Source of the DNA: an alpha proteobacterium U9-1i
GTDB taxonomy: Bacteria > Pseudomonadota > Alphaproteobacteria > Caulobacterales > Aquidulcibacteraceae
Reading direction: 5' to 3'
Length of the DNA: 64,000 nt
Assembly (NCBI GenBank): GCA_000974665.1
Contig: BBSY01000002.1
Span: 434,001-498,000 of the forward strand
The translations under genes were made by a program, and so were the position numbers. The notes under the pieces are model-generated. The model was not told the DNA's origin, searched no databases, and saw nothing but the letters and a program-made list of their open reading frames with translations. Below, one piece after another: positions 29,690 through 42,003 of the stretch. The stretch's first letter is position 1; each line of letters starts with the position of its first letter.

Positions 29690-32371
29690 ATTCTCCTCGG
29701 ACGCGATCCGTTTGAGCTCGTAGAGCAGCTCAAGCGCGTCCTTGGGCGACAAGCTGTCCGGCTGCACCCGCGCCAAGGCTGTCTCGAGCGCTGAGGGCGC
29801 GTTCTCATCCATCACTTGCGCGAACAGCGGCAGATCATCGACGATCTCGACTTGCGTTGAGCCCCCATTTGCCTCCAACCGCGCAAGCACGGCGCGGGCG
29901 CGCTCAACAGCTGTCTTCGGCAAGCCAGCGAGCTTGGCGACCTGAATGCCGTAAGAGCGATCCGCCGCGCCGGGCGAGACTTCGTGCAGGAATACGAGGT
30001 CGCCTTTCCATTCCTTGGCGCGCAGATGTGCATTGGCGCCGGCTTCTAGCTTGTCAGCCAAGCGCGTGAGTTCGTGATAGTGGGTGGCGAAGACGGCCCG
30101 GCATTTGTTGGCTTCATGCAAATGCTCGGCGACCGCCCAGGCGATGGCAAGGCCGTCGAAGGTTGCGGTGCCGCGACCGATCTCATCGAGCACCACGAGC
30201 GCGCGCGGCCCGGCTTGATGCAGGATCGCGGCGGTTTCAACCATCTCGGTCATGAACGTGGAGCGCCCGCGCGCCAAATCATCCGACGCGCCGACACGCG
30301 CGAACACACGATCGACAATGCCCAGTCGCAGCTTCTTCGCCGGCACGTAAGAGCCCGCCTGAGCAAGAACGGCGAGCAACGCAATTTGACGGAGGTACGT
30401 GCTCTTGCCGGCCATGTTCGGGCCGGTGACGACCATCAGGCGCGGACCCGACTTGCCCTCGGCGTCGAGGCGGCAATCGTTTGGGGTGAAGCCGCGGCCG
30501 TCGCGGCGCACGCCCTCCTCCACCACAGGATGGCGCCCCCCTTCAGCCAGCAGCGCCGCTGTTTCATCGATCTCCGGCCGCGTGGCACGCGCTTCTTCGG
30601 CCCACTGCGCGAGCCCAGCAGCGACGTCCAGCGCAGCCAGCGCGTCAGCGGCGGCGCGGATCGCGGTTTCATTCGCCGCCGCACTGGCTGCGAATTCCTT
30701 GAACAACACTGTCTCGCGTCCGAGGGTTGCGTCTCCCGCCCGAGCGATTTTGGCGTCGAGCTCGACCAACTCGTTGGTCGTGAACTTCACTGAACCGGCA
30801 TTGGTTTGCCTGTGAATGAAGCTCGCGCTGAGCGGTGGACGCATCAACGCTTCCGCCTGCTTCGATGTCGCGTCGATATGGTAGCCCAACTGATTGTTGT
30901 GTTTCAGCTTCAGCCCCGCGATGCCGGTTTCTTCGGCATAGCGCGTCTGCAGCGCGGCGATGACACGGCGGCTGTCGTCTCGCAGAGCGCGGCTTTCTTC
31001 TAACGTCGCATCAAATCCCTGGGCGATGAAGCCGCCGTCACGCGTAAGCAACGGCAACTCCGGCGCAAGCGCTCGCTCCAGTGTCTGCGCGAGGCTTGCG
31101 AGGGGCGGATGGGTCGCGAGCGTCAGCGCGGCGCAAGAACGCGCAACACCAGAAGGCGCCTCCGCGCCGAGGCCCAAGCAGCGTGCAGCGGCGCGGTCGC
31201 CTGCAAGCAAACCGTCACGGAGGGCGGCCAGATCGCGCGGTCCGCCGCGACCGAGCGCCAGTCGCGTGAGCGAGCGCGCCAGATCGCCTGCCGCTTTCAG
31301 TTCGTGACGCACGCCGGCGCGTCGGTCCGCCGCGGCGAGGAAAAACGTCACTTCGTCGAGACGGGCGTTGATCGTCTTCGGGTCGGTGAGCGGGCGCGCC
31401 ACACGTTCTGCCAACAGGCGACCGCCGGGCGCTGACACGGTGCGATCAACGGTCGCCAGCAACGTGCCATCACGCCCGCCGCGAACGGAGCGCTCTATCT
31501 CGAGCGCCGCGCGGGTGGCCGCGTCGATCGCCATGAACGCACGCTCGGGCGCGCGTCGCGGCGGCGCCAGCCGAGGCGCTGCGCCAGCCTGCGTGAGTTC
31601 AACATAGTCGAGCACCAGGCCCATCGCCGAGAGTTCGGCGCTGGTGAAATCGCCGAACGCATCGAGCGCCGCGACTTGGAACGCTTCCTTGATGCGGCGC
31701 GCGGCGGCCTTTGCGTCGGCCTTCACGTTCGGGCGCAATGTCAGCGCAGCGCCGCTGACGCGGACGGCTTCACGCAGGGCGGCCGCATCCGCTTCCGTGA
31801 CAATGAGTTCGGCCGGCGCAAGCGCGGCGAGTTCCTCCTCGACGTCGGCAGCGCGCACGGCGCGCGCCTCAAACGCGCCCGTCGAAACATCGGCCCACGC
31901 AATCGCCGCGCTCTCCCCGGCGATCACGCACGCCGCCAAGCGGTTCGCTGCGCGCGCGTCGAGCAAGCCGTCTTCGGTCAGCGTGCCTGGCGTGACGACG
32001 CGCACCACGCCGCGCGCGACGATCGACTTCGAGCCGCGCTTCTTGGCCTCGGCAGGATCCTCAAGCTGTTCGCACACGGCAACCTTGAAGCCGGCGCGAA
32101 TGAGTTTGGCGAGATAACCCTCGGCCTGATGCCAAGGCACGCCGGCCATCGGGATCGGCTCACCGCCGTGCTGACCTCGCTTTGTCAGGGTGATGCCGAG
32201 CGCACCGGCGGCTTTCTCCGCGTCCTCGAAAAACAGTTCGTAGAAATCGCCCATGCGGAAGAACACGAGCGCTTCGGGATGCTCGGCCTTCGCGGCGAGG
32301 TACTGCGCCATGAACGGCGAGGCGCGCACCGGCGCTTGCTGCGCTTCGGGGGTGGAGCTGGAATCGGCCAC
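29687..32371 (-). CDS. mutS: DNA mismatch repair protein MutS
   Basis: Mismatch-recognition ATPase that starts methyl-independent or MutL-dependent repair. It is 894 residues from the GTG at 32371; the frame stays open to 32443, but that extension is not family-like. The N-terminal mismatch-binding domain has [33 protein letters not shown] with the Phe-x-Glu mismatch wedge (FYE). The ATPase domain has [14 protein letters not shown] (about residue 647), [16 protein letters not shown] and ATHYHEL. Family-typical length. It is divergent from maeB. Confidence 0.95.
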   Translation of the reverse strand: MADSSSTPEAQQAPVRASPFMAQYLAAKAEHPEALVFFRMGDFYELFFEDAEKAAGALGITLTKRGQHGGEPIPMAGVPWHQAEGYLAKLIRAGFKVAVCEQLEDPAEAKKRGSKSIVARGVVRVVTPGTLTEDGLLDARAANRLAACVIAGESAAIAWADVSTGAFEARAVRAADVEEELAALAPAELIVTEADAAALREAVRVSGAALTLRPNVKADAKAAARRIKEAFQVAALDAFGDFTSAELSAMGLVLDYVELTQAGAAPRLAPPRRAPERAFMAIDAATRAALEIERSVRGGRDGTLLATVDRTVSAPGGRLLAERVARPLTDPKTINARLDEVTFFLAAADRRAGVRHELKAAGDLARSLTRLALGRGGPRDLAALRDGLLAGDRAAARCLGLGAEAPSGVARSCAALTLATHPPLASLAQTLERALAPELPLLTRDGGFIAQGFDATLEESRALRDDSRRVIAALQTRYAEETGIAGLKLKHNNQLGYHIDATSKQAEALMRPPLSASFIHRQTNAGSVKFTTNELVELDAKIARAGDATLGRETVLFKEFAASAAANETAIRAAADALAALDVAAGLAQWAEEARATRPEIDETAALLAEGGRHPVVEEGVRRDGRGFTPNDCRLDAEGKSGPRLMVVTGPNMAGKSTYLRQIALLAVLAQAGSYVPAKKLRLGIVDRVFARVGASDDLARGRSTFMTEMVETAAILHQAGPRALVVLDEIGRGTATFDGLAIAWAVAEHLHEANKCRAVFATHYHELTRLADKLEAGANAHLRAKEWKGDLVFLHEVSPGAADRSYGIQVAKLAGLPKTAVERARAVLARLEANGGSTQVEIVDDLPLFAQVMDENAPSALETALARVQPDSLSPKDALELLYELKRIASEEN

Positions 32372-32478
32372 GGGCCCGTATACCCAAATGCGGCCCTGAC
32401 TTCCATTGACGGCATCGGGCCCCAGACTAGGGTGACGCCGCAAATCACCACAAAAAGACGCTGGGAATCCGCTGCTCT
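32372..32478. promoter_or_regulatory. mutS-maeB divergent promoter region
   Basis: About 107 bases separate the mutS start (minus) and the maeB start (plus). It must contain both promoters. No clear -10/-35 pair or operator was recognised. Confidence 0.4.
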
Positions 32479-34748
<2,270 letters not shown>

Positions 34749-34752
<4 letters not shown>

Positions 34753-36470
34753 GCGGGCGCCGGCGCAGACCCAGCCGACACTTCGGCCCGTTTCAGTTTG
34801 CGCGCAATGATCAGCGCCAGGATGAGCGCAGCGACGCCGATAAGGCACGAATAGAGGAAGAAGACGATATAGCCCGCGCCGAGCGATGCGGGCGCCACGC
34901 CGATATCCGACGCGCGCGCGAACGAGCCGGCGGGCAAGTTCGTGAAAAAGCCCGAGAGAGCGGCGAACGGTCCGCCCGGTTCAGCGGCGCGCGCCGAGCC
35001 TTCGATGATGCCGCCGCCCTGCGCGGCGATCAGTTTGCCCGGAAGCGCGTAGAGCGACGAGAACAGCGCATATTGTGTCGCCGTGAAGCCGGCGCTGGTC
35101 AGGCTCGACATATAGGCGATCAGCACCGTCCCGCAGAAGCCGGCAGTAACGTTGTCAACGGCGATCGCCGCCGCGAACGCGCGCCAGTCCGGCCCAGTGG
35201 TGGCGAGCCACGCGAACATGAGGTTCGAGACGGGCCCAACGATTGCACCACCGATCAGCGATTTCAGCAATCCAAACCGCGCAATCGCCCAACCGGCGAC
35301 GCCGACGCCGATAGACAGCATGATCACGCCGAAGCCTTTGCGCACTTCCGCGATGCGTTCGAGATCAAACCCAACATCGAGGTAGAACGGGTTCATGATG
35401 TTGAGCACGAAATCGCTCAGCCGGTAGCAGCAGATCATTGCGAGGATCAGCACCGCCGTGCCTTCGAAGCGCTTGAAGAAGTCCGCGATCGGCTCCCCGT
35501 AAGAGCGCTGAAAATACACGCCAGGTCGCGTTTTCTTGCCGGGCATCGGGAACGCCGCGAACACAATCAAGGCGAGACCCGCAAACGCGAATGCGACTTG
35601 AATAAACACGCCCAGCGGACGCTCATCCCACGACGCCTGCAGGCCATCGAGTGCGCCGCCTAAGCCAACGAAACTCAGCGCCCCTTGCAAGAAAACAAAC
35701 TGCCCCGTGAAGCCCGCGCCAAACACCACCGCGCCAATGAGCACCATTGCCAAACGGACGATCCACTCGATCGCCTCCTCCGCCGGTTTCGCGGGCATGT
35801 CCGTTGGCATCAACGGCTGCATGACTGGCCGCGCTTTTTCCTTGGGCGCCGCGAGCACCGCAAGGATGCCGACCACCATGAGCACCGACATTGTCGCGTA
35901 GGCCACGCCCCAATTGATTCTCGAAGCGAGAAACAGCGGCACGATGCCGGCCGTGAGAATCGCGATGCGGTAGCCCCATTGGTAGGCCGCCGCCATCACG
36001 CCTTGACGCTCTTCTCCAGCGGCCTCGATGCGCCAAGCGTCGATGACGATATCCTGCGTCGCGGAGGTAAACGCCACGAACACAGCGAACGCCGCGACGA
36101 GCCCGAGATTCACGGTGGGGTTCGAACCAGAAATAAGCCACAGACCGAAAATGAGAAGGCCTTGGCACACAAGCATCCAAGCGCGCCTGTGCCCAAGCAT
36201 CGGACCAAGCACCGGCACAGTCGTGCGATCGATCAACGGCGCCCACAAGAATTTGAGCGAGTAGGACAAGGTCGCAAGCGCGAAGAAGCCGATCAGTTGC
36301 AGCGAGACGCCCGACGTGCGCAGCCAAGCCGAGAGCGTGTCGAAGACGAGCAGATTCGGCAGGCCAGCCGCGAAGCCAAGCGCCAGCATCACCAACGAAC
36401 GGCGTTCGAAAAACACCGCGAGCGCGGACCATGTCGAGCGCTTTGGCGCAGGTGCGGTTTGATCGGTCAT
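34749..36470 (-). CDS. ampG: AmpG-like muropeptide permease (MFS)
   Basis: A 573-residue MFS permease resembling AmpG, which imports anhydro-muropeptides for peptidoglycan recycling. The family-specific N-terminal region is present (LALGFAAGLPNLLVFDTLSAWLR, followed by FFALATLSYSLKFLWAPLIDR). TSATQDIVIDAWRIE matches the AmpG signature. It has an inserted loop in the middle (about residues 190-260) and around 14 hydrophobic segments. The start at 36470 gives the family N terminus. The substrate is inferred from family. Confidence 0.85.
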
Positions 36471-36489
36471 TTGCGCTCCTCCGGAGGCA

Positions 36490-38286
36490 TCAGTCGGCGG
36501 CGAACGTGGCGGGGTTCGGGCGGGTCGTAAAGCGCGCTGCGACAGCAAGCAGACGCTCAGCGTCAATCGGCTTGGTGATGAACTCGTTCATCCCGGCCTT
36601 GAGCGCGCGGGTGCGATCTTCCTCGCCAGCGTCGGCGGTCAGCGCAACAATCGGGGTCTTGCCGATGGCGCCGCCGAGCGCGCGGATGCGTCGAGCCGCT
36701 TCGAGCCCATCGACGCGCGGCATGCGGACGTCGAGCAACATCAAATCGTAAGGCGCTGAGGAAGCGGCCACCACCGCCTCCTCACCATCATGAACGACAT
36801 CAACGATGCAGCCTTGGCGCGTCAGCAAAGTTCGAGCGAGCAGCGCGTTGATCGGATTGTCCTCGGCCAGCAGGACGCGCAATCCGACGAGCGCCTCGGC
36901 GCTATGTTCCTGTGGCCCCTGCATGCTCGGTTGCGCGTCGCCGCTCAAGCCAAGCGCGATGCGTATACGCTCCGCGAGCGCCCGCCGACGCAGGGGCTTC
37001 AGGGCGTAATGCTGCAACCCAGCAGCGCGGCATCGCTCGATCGCGGCGCGATTTTCCTGCGCGATGATGGCGATCATCGCCGGCGCCATTGTTTGCAGGC
37101 CCGCGATCTCTTCGCCGTCAGGCTCGCCGCGCCAGTCATACAAGATGAGATCGGGGCGATCATCGCGCGCTACGGCCAGGCCGCCGAAAGACGTAATGAT
37201 TGCGCGCAGAGCTTGCGACAGGATTTGCGCTTCGCTGATGATTGCGACGCGCACGCCTTGCAGCGCGATCGGCGTTTCGCCGGATGGCGCCGCCGACAGC
37301 GGCAGTTCGACCCAAAAGCTTGAGCCTTGATCGACGCGGCTCGTGAGCCCCACCTCGCCACCCATTGCCTGCGCGAGGCGCTTGACGATTGCGAGACCGA
37401 GGCCGGCGCCTCCAAATCTGCGCGCGACGCCTTCGTCGGCTTGCGAAAACTCCTCGAAGATCATCGCTTGCTTTTCCGCAGCGATGCCCGGGCCGGTATC
37501 GCGCACGGTGAAGCGCAACCGGCCTTCCCCGCGCGGCGCGAGATCAATCAAGACGCCGCCACTTGTGGTGAACTTGACCGCATTGCCAGCCAGGTTGAAC
37601 AGGATTTGGCGCAAGCGTCCGTCATCGCCAATCACGCGCGCGGGCGTGTCGGAACGAACGCTCACGGCGATGTCGAGACCCTTTTCGTACGCTTTGGGAG
37701 AGAGCAATTCGGCGACGGCCTGCATCGCCGCCTCCGGATCGAACGGCGTTTGCTCAAGCTGAATGCGGCCCGCTTCAAGGCGCGAATAATCGAGGATCTC
37801 GGTGATGAGATCGAGGAGGTGTTCGCCAGATTGACGGATGGCGTCGAGATAGGAGCGCGGCGCGGGTTCAAGCTTGGTTTGGGCCAACAGTCCGGTTATG
37901 CCGAGAATGCCGTTAAGCGGTGTGCGTAACTCATGCGTGAGCGTCGCGAACAACGTGGTCTTGGCGCGCAGCGATTCTTCGGCGGCGCGCGTGTGGCGCG
38001 TCACATCGCGGGCGGTGACGAAACGCGCACCATCGGGGAGCAGGCGGTCGATCCACTCGAACGTCCGACCGTCCGGCGCCGGCGCATCGAAGCGACGCTC
38101 GCCGTTTTCGAACGCGGGCGGCTGCACGCGCCCCCAAGGCGCCCGGTTGGGGCCGATCCAGTGACGAAACGTTTGCCGGAAGTTGGCGTTGGCGCGCAGC
38201 AACGCTCCGTCCGGTGCGAGAATCGCAGCGGGATCGGGCAGCGCTTCGAACGCGTCGAAGGCTTGCGAAGCGGCAGGCAGCGCCAT
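36490..38286 (-). CDS. Hybrid sensor histidine kinase with pseudo-receiver and receiver domains
   Basis: A 598-residue soluble hybrid kinase with no transmembrane segment. Order: a PAS-like N terminus (residues about 10-95), HisKA with the phospho-His in FATLTHELRTPLNG (His118), and HATPase_c with DDGRLRQILFNLAGNAVKFT, DTGPGI (263-268) and FGGAGLGLAIVKRL. Next comes a degenerate receiver (about 343-447, with D384 and K430 but no N-terminal acidic pair). A C-terminal canonical receiver follows (VLLAEDNPINALLARTLL, phospho-Asp 519 in LLLDVRMPRVDG). No separate response regulator is adjacent. The signal is unknown. Confidence 0.92.
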   Translation of the reverse strand: MALPAASQAFDAFEALPDPAAILAPDGALLRANANFRQTFRHWIGPNRAPWGRVQPPAFENGERRFDAPAPDGRTFEWIDRLLPDGARFVTARDVTRHTRAAEESLRAKTTLFATLTHELRTPLNGILGITGLLAQTKLEPAPRSYLDAIRQSGEHLLDLITEILDYSRLEAGRIQLEQTPFDPEAAMQAVAELLSPKAYEKGLDIAVSVRSDTPARVIGDDGRLRQILFNLAGNAVKFTTSGGVLIDLAPRGEGRLRFTVRDTGPGIAAEKQAMIFEEFSQADEGVARRFGGAGLGLAIVKRLAQAMGGEVGLTSRVDQGSSFWVELPLSAAPSGETPIALQGVRVAIISEAQILSQALRAIITSFGGLAVARDDRPDLILYDWRGEPDGEEIAGLQTMAPAMIAIIAQENRAAIERCRAAGLQHYALKPLRRRALAERIRIALGLSGDAQPSMQGPQEHSAEALVGLRVLLAEDNPINALLARTLLTRQGCIVDVVHDGEEAVVAASSAPYDLMLLDVRMPRVDGLEAARRIRALGGAIGKTPIVALTADAGEEDRTRALKAGMNEFITKPIDAERLLAVAARFTTRPNPATFAAD

Positions 38287-38320
38287 GCCGCGATCAGAAG
38301 CTGGCGCGGTTAGCCGCCGG

Positions 38321-39847
38321 TTAAGAAACCTTTGCGATTCCGCCCTGCTCGGCGCCGGCCCAGTGGCGGCGCAAGCTCAGCGCCTCAGCAATATGGATGC
38401 GCTTGACGGCGTCCGCACCGTCAAGATCGGCAACGGACCGGGCGACTTTCATCGTACGGTGGTAGGCGCGCGCTGAGAGCGACAGCGTTTCCGCGGCTTT
38501 GCTCAGAAGCGCCGCGCCGGCGGCATCGGGCGCCGCCCACTTCTCGAGCGAGTCCAGATCCAGCCGCGCGTTGAGCCCCGCCGCGCGTTCGGCTTGGGCC
38601 CCGCGCGCGTGCAAAACGCGATTGGCGGCTTCGGCGGTGCCTTCAATCGGCGCCGGCAGCGACAGGTCAGCGGCGGTGACGGGCGGCACGTCGAGTTGGA
38701 TGTCGATACGATCGAGCAGCGGGCCAGAGAGGCGCGCTTGGTAATCGATCGCGCAGCGCGGGCCGCGCCGGCACATGCCAGCTCCGGGCCCGCCGCCGCA
38801 GCGGCAGGGATTCATGGCCGCCGCCAGCACGATGCGTGCGGGATAGGTCACGTGATGGTTTGCGCGGGCGATCATCACCGAGCCGTTCTCAAGCGGCTGA
38901 CGCAACGCGTCGAGCGCTTGCGGGCTGAACTCCGGCAATTCATCGAGAAACAACACGCCATGGTGTGCGAGCGATATCTCGCCCGGCTTGGCGCGCAACC
39001 CGCCGCCGACAAGCGCCGCCATCGAGGCCGAATGGTGCGGCGCGCGGAACGGACGCGTGCGTGTGAGCTGGCCGCGCTCCAACAACCCCGCCACCGAATG
39101 CAGCATCGACACTTCGAGCAATTCTTCGCTCGCCAGCGGCGGCAAAAGCCCCGGCAAACGCTGCGCAAGCATGGATTTTCCCGCGCCGGGCGGGCCGACG
39201 AAAAGGATGTTGTGGCCGCCAGCAGCAGCAATTTCGAGCGCGCGCTTGGCTTGCTCTTGGCCGCGCACGTCGCGCAAATCCGGTACGCCCTCGCCGGCGA
39301 TAAGCTCGCCGCGTTCCGGCGGCTGCAATTGCGCGCCGCCGCGGAAATGGTTCACCAGCGACAAGAGCGACGGCGCGGCGAGCACTTCGCCCCCGGCCCA
39401 CGCTGCTTCAGCGCCACAGCTTGCCGGGCAGATGAAGCCGAGCCCCATGCCGTGCGCAGCCATTGCGGCGGGCAATGCGCCCGGCGACGCGGCCAGCGAA
39501 CCGTCGAGCCCTACTTCGCCGAATGCGACCACGCCATCGAGCGCGTCGTGCGGGAGCGCGCCAATCGCCGCCATCATCGCGAGCGCGATCGGTAGATCGT
39601 AATGCGTGCCTTCCTTGGGCAAATCGGCGGGTGCGAGATTGACGATCAAGCGCCCAGCGGGGATCGACAGACCAATCGAGGCGAACGCTGCGCGCACGCG
39701 TTCGCGGCTCTCAGAAACGGCTTTGTCCCCTAGCCCGACGATTACGATGCCGTGGACGCCGCCGGCCAGCTGCACCTGAACTTCGACGCGCTTGGCCTCA
39801 AGCCCAGAGAAGGCGACGGTTATTGCGGTGGCGCACGATGATGACAT
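38321..39847 (-). CDS. comM: YifB/ComM family Mg-chelatase-like ATPase
   Basis: A 508-residue AAA+ protein. In naturally competent bacteria ComM is a branch-migration helicase that aids integration of incoming DNA. An N-terminal Lon-protease-like (ChlI) domain (VEVQVQLAGGVHGIVIVGLGDKAVSESRERV) is followed by Walker A GPPGAGKSMLAQRLPGLLPPL, Walker B GVLFLDELPEF, a CxC...C region (PCRCGGGPGAGMCRRGPRCAI) and a C-terminal Mg_chelatase_C domain. It is full length. Whether this organism is competent cannot be told here. Confidence 0.94.
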   Translation of the reverse strand: MSSSCATAITVAFSGLEAKRVEVQVQLAGGVHGIVIVGLGDKAVSESRERVRAAFASIGLSIPAGRLIVNLAPADLPKEGTHYDLPIALAMMAAIGALPHDALDGVVAFGEVGLDGSLAASPGALPAAMAAHGMGLGFICPASCGAEAAWAGGEVLAAPSLLSLVNHFRGGAQLQPPERGELIAGEGVPDLRDVRGQEQAKRALEIAAAGGHNILFVGPPGAGKSMLAQRLPGLLPPLASEELLEVSMLHSVAGLLERGQLTRTRPFRAPHHSASMAALVGGGLRAKPGEISLAHHGVLFLDELPEFSPQALDALRQPLENGSVMIARANHHVTYPARIVLAAAMNPCRCGGGPGAGMCRRGPRCAIDYQARLSGPLLDRIDIQLDVPPVTAADLSLPAPIEGTAEAANRVLHARGAQAERAAGLNARLDLDSLEKWAAPDAAGAALLSKAAETLSLSARAYHRTMKVARSVADLDGADAVKRIHIAEALSLRRHWAGAEQGGIAKVS

Positions 39848-40058
39848 GGCGAGTTGTCCTCAGCCTTTATCCACAGGCCGGGCTCTATTTGGTACAGATT
39901 TAGAACAAATCCGCAACATAAAACGAACACGCTCGCGCGGTTCGTTGCTCCACCTGGAAAACTTACCCCCAAACGCGAGGCGCGCAAGCGCAATCGCCGT
40001 CCATTGCGAACGATTTATCGCATTCTCGCGTCAGTTGGACTTGTCGTTCAGCCGGCGC
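39848..40058. other. comM upstream region, low coding potential
   Basis: About 210 bases between the comM start and the BON-lipoprotein stop. The comM-proximal part (39860-39960) is AT-rich relative to the genome and contains one consensus DnaA box. A 96-codon plus-strand frame (39854-40144) is open here but overlaps the BON gene antisense and has no recognisable domain, so it is not called as a gene. Confidence 0.4.
39867..39875 (+). promoter_or_regulatory. Consensus DnaA box
   Basis: TTATCCACA matches the bacterial DnaA 9-mer exactly and lies about 20 bases upstream of the comM start codon. No second box was noticed close by, so this is not an origin; a regulatory DnaA site or chance are both possible. 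Confidence 0.4.
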
Positions 40059-40700
40059 TTATTGAACAGGCGCGCCACGAAATTCCGGGGCTGGCGGAAG
40101 CGCCGCAGCGAAAGTCGGATTGTTCAGTGGCCGAACTTGCATGAATGACACGACGCGCTGAACGCCCGGCACCACGCTCGCGATTTCGGCGGCGCGTTGA
40201 AGCTCCTGATCCGTTCGAGCGATTCCCATCAGGTACACGTTGCCCTGGAATGTTTCGATATTGACGTTGATCGCGCGAACGTTGCGGCTCGCGGTGAGGC
40301 GCGTGCGAATTTGCGCGGTGATCAGCTCATCGGCGGCGCCGCGCATGAATGTCGAACGCGGGCCGACGAAAATCTCGTTGTAGACATTGTCCACGCTTTG
40401 GATGTTGCGGGCGATCATTTCCGCGGCTTGCTTGTGCTGCTCGCTTGGAGCGACGCCGGAAAGCAACAAGCTGCCATTGGCGACTTCGACATCCACTTCC
40501 GCGAAGCCCACGCTGTCTGCCGCTAAGAGGCGCGTCTTTACTTCTTGTGAAGCTGTGGCGTCGTCGATGCCTTCACCGATGGTGCGATCCTGGAGCGCAA
40601 ACACGCCCACGCCGGCCGCCGCGCCCGCAACGGCGGTGATGCACCCGCTCGACAAGCAACAAGCGCCAAGCGCCGCAACCAGGAATACAGACTTACGCAT
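40059..40700 (-). CDS. BON-domain lipoprotein
   Basis: A 213-residue protein with a lipoprotein signal (MRKSVFLVAALGACCLSSGC; acylated Cys in SSGC). Two tandem BON domains follow (about residues 50-110 and 125-190), each with the pattern of conserved hydrophobics and Gly (NGSLLLSGVAPSEQHKQAAEMIA; QGNVYLMGIARTDQELQRAAEIA). It is DolP/OsmY-like: in E. coli DolP is an outer-membrane lipoprotein that supports envelope integrity. It is the last gene of the rsmI-yraN-BON run, matching the E. coli order rsmI...yraN-diaA-dolP minus diaA. Confidence 0.9.
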   Translation of the reverse strand: MRKSVFLVAALGACCLSSGCITAVAGAAAGVGVFALQDRTIGEGIDDATASQEVKTRLLAADSVGFAEVDVEVANGSLLLSGVAPSEQHKQAAEMIARNIQSVDNVYNEIFVGPRSTFMRGAADELITAQIRTRLTASRNVRAINVNIETFQGNVYLMGIARTDQELQRAAEIASVVPGVQRVVSFMQVRPLNNPTFAAALPPAPEFRGAPVQ

Positions 40701-40735
40701 GTGCGCGAGCGTGCCACTGGATCGTTTCGGCACGC

Positions 40736-41104
40736 TTAACGGCGTGGCTCGATCATCCAGGCCGCGCGTTCATGTTTCGGCAATAAACCCGCGCCGACCA
40801 CGATCAAATCGAAGCGGATCGGCGCGGAATTGAGCCGCCAGCGGCCCGCCAGAACTTCTGCGGCGCGGCCAATGCGCTGTTGCGCCTGCGGGTGCACGGC
40901 ATAGGCGCCAGCGTCATAGGTCTTACGGGCTTTCACTTCGACGATGACGAGCACGCCTTGTTTCCACGCTGCGAGATCAACTTCGCCGAACGGCGTGCGC
41001 AAGCGTTGGCCCAGCACACGATATCCTTTGAGCGTGAGCCACAACGCGGCGATCAGTTCTGCCGCGCGACCGCGCGTTTCGGCGGCGCGGCGCTTCCTTG
41101 TCAT
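40736..41104 (-). CDS. yraN: UPF0102/YraN family putative endonuclease
   Basis: A 122-residue protein of the YraN family (restriction-endonuclease-like fold). The catalytic-type residues appear in RLRTPFGEVDLAAWKQGVLVIVEVKARK, with E-D-(x)-E-x-K spacing. The biological substrate is unknown; the family often lies near rsmI. It overlaps the rsmI stop by 4 bases and so is translationally coupled to it. Confidence 0.92.
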   Translation of the reverse strand: MTRKRRAAETRGRAAELIAALWLTLKGYRVLGQRLRTPFGEVDLAAWKQGVLVIVEVKARKTYDAGAYAVHPQAQQRIGRAAEVLAGRWRLNSAPIRFDLIVVGAGLLPKHERAAWMIEPRR

Positions 41105-42003
41105 TCGTCTTTGAGCTCAAGCGCGCGAGCATAGGCGGTGCGGCGTGGAACGTTTAGGCTCTCTGCTGCAGCGCTCGCGGCCTCCTTCACGCTCATGGCC
41201 GCAAGCGCGCCGCGCAAGAACGCGTCGAGTTCCTCGACACTGGCTTCCGGCGCCTCAGGCGGCGGCGCGATCAACACCACGATCTCGCCTTTTGGCGCCC
41301 CGGCGCGCGCGTAATGCGCAGCGAGTTCGTCGAGCGGTGCGCGGCGCACCTCCTCGAACAGCTTCGTCAGCTCTCGCGCAACCACGCCAGCGCGAGGCCC
41401 GAGGGTTTCGGCCATGTCCGCCAGGCTGTCGGCGAGGCGAGGCCCGCTTTCAAACAGGATCAACGTCGCGTCGATCTCGCCGAGTTCCGCGAGCGCCGCC
41501 CGGCGTGCGTGCTGCTTGTTGGGCAGAAAGCCCGCGAAGAGAAACCGATCGCTTGGCAAACCGGAGGCAACCAACGCGGCGAGGGGCGACGAGGCGCCGG
41601 GTATTGGGATTACTTTGTGCCCGGCTTCGATCGCCGCGCGCGCCAGCTTGAAGCCTGGGTCGGAGACAAGCGGCGTGCCGGCGTCAGAGATCAGGGCGAC
41701 CGCTTCCCCGCCGGCCAGTGCTTCGAGGATCTCGGCGCGCGCGCCCTCGGCGCTGTGGTCGTGATAGGCGGCAAGCTTGGGCTTCAGCCCATAAGCATCC
41801 AGGAGCTTCCGCGCGACACGCGTGTCCTCAGCGTAAACTCTGTGAACGCCGCCCAAAATATCCAATGCCCGCAGGGTGATATCGCGCAAATTGCCGATTG
41901 GCGTGGCCACCACATAAAGGCCCGCTTCCGGCGGTGGACTGGGCAAACGGGCGCCACTACGGTCGCGCGCGGTTGGATCGGGGTCCGACAGAGGGTTTTT
42001 CAT
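41101..42003 (-). CDS. rsmI: 16S rRNA (cytidine1402-2'-O)-methyltransferase
   Basis: Methylates the 2'-O of C1402 in 16S rRNA. The 300 residues are a tetrapyrrole-methylase-fold protein: GLYVVATPIGNLRDITLRALDIL at the N terminus, VYAEDTRVARKLLDAYG, VALISDAGTPLVSDPGFKLARAA and PIPGASSPLAALVASGLPSDRFLFAGFLP are all RsmI hallmarks. A proline-rich 28-residue leader precedes the domain. The ATG at 42003 overlaps the ATG of the divergent lipoprotein gene (CATG). Confidence 0.95.
   Translation of the reverse strand: MKNPLSDPDPTARDRSGARLPSPPPEAGLYVVATPIGNLRDITLRALDILGGVHRVYAEDTRVARKLLDAYGLKPKLAAYHDHSAEGARAEILEALAGGEAVALISDAGTPLVSDPGFKLARAAIEAGHKVIPIPGASSPLAALVASGLPSDRFLFAGFLPNKQHARRAALAELGEIDATLILFESGPRLADSLADMAETLGPRAGVVARELTKLFEEVRRAPLDELAAHYARAGAPKGEIVVLIAPPPEAPEASVEELDAFLRGALAAMSVKEAASAAAESLNVPRRTAYARALELKDE

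Noticed and set aside
39854-40144. A 96-codon plus-strand frame in the comM upstream region
   Set aside because: No domain, no ribosome-binding site noted, and it runs into the BON gene antisense; the region is better read as regulatory.
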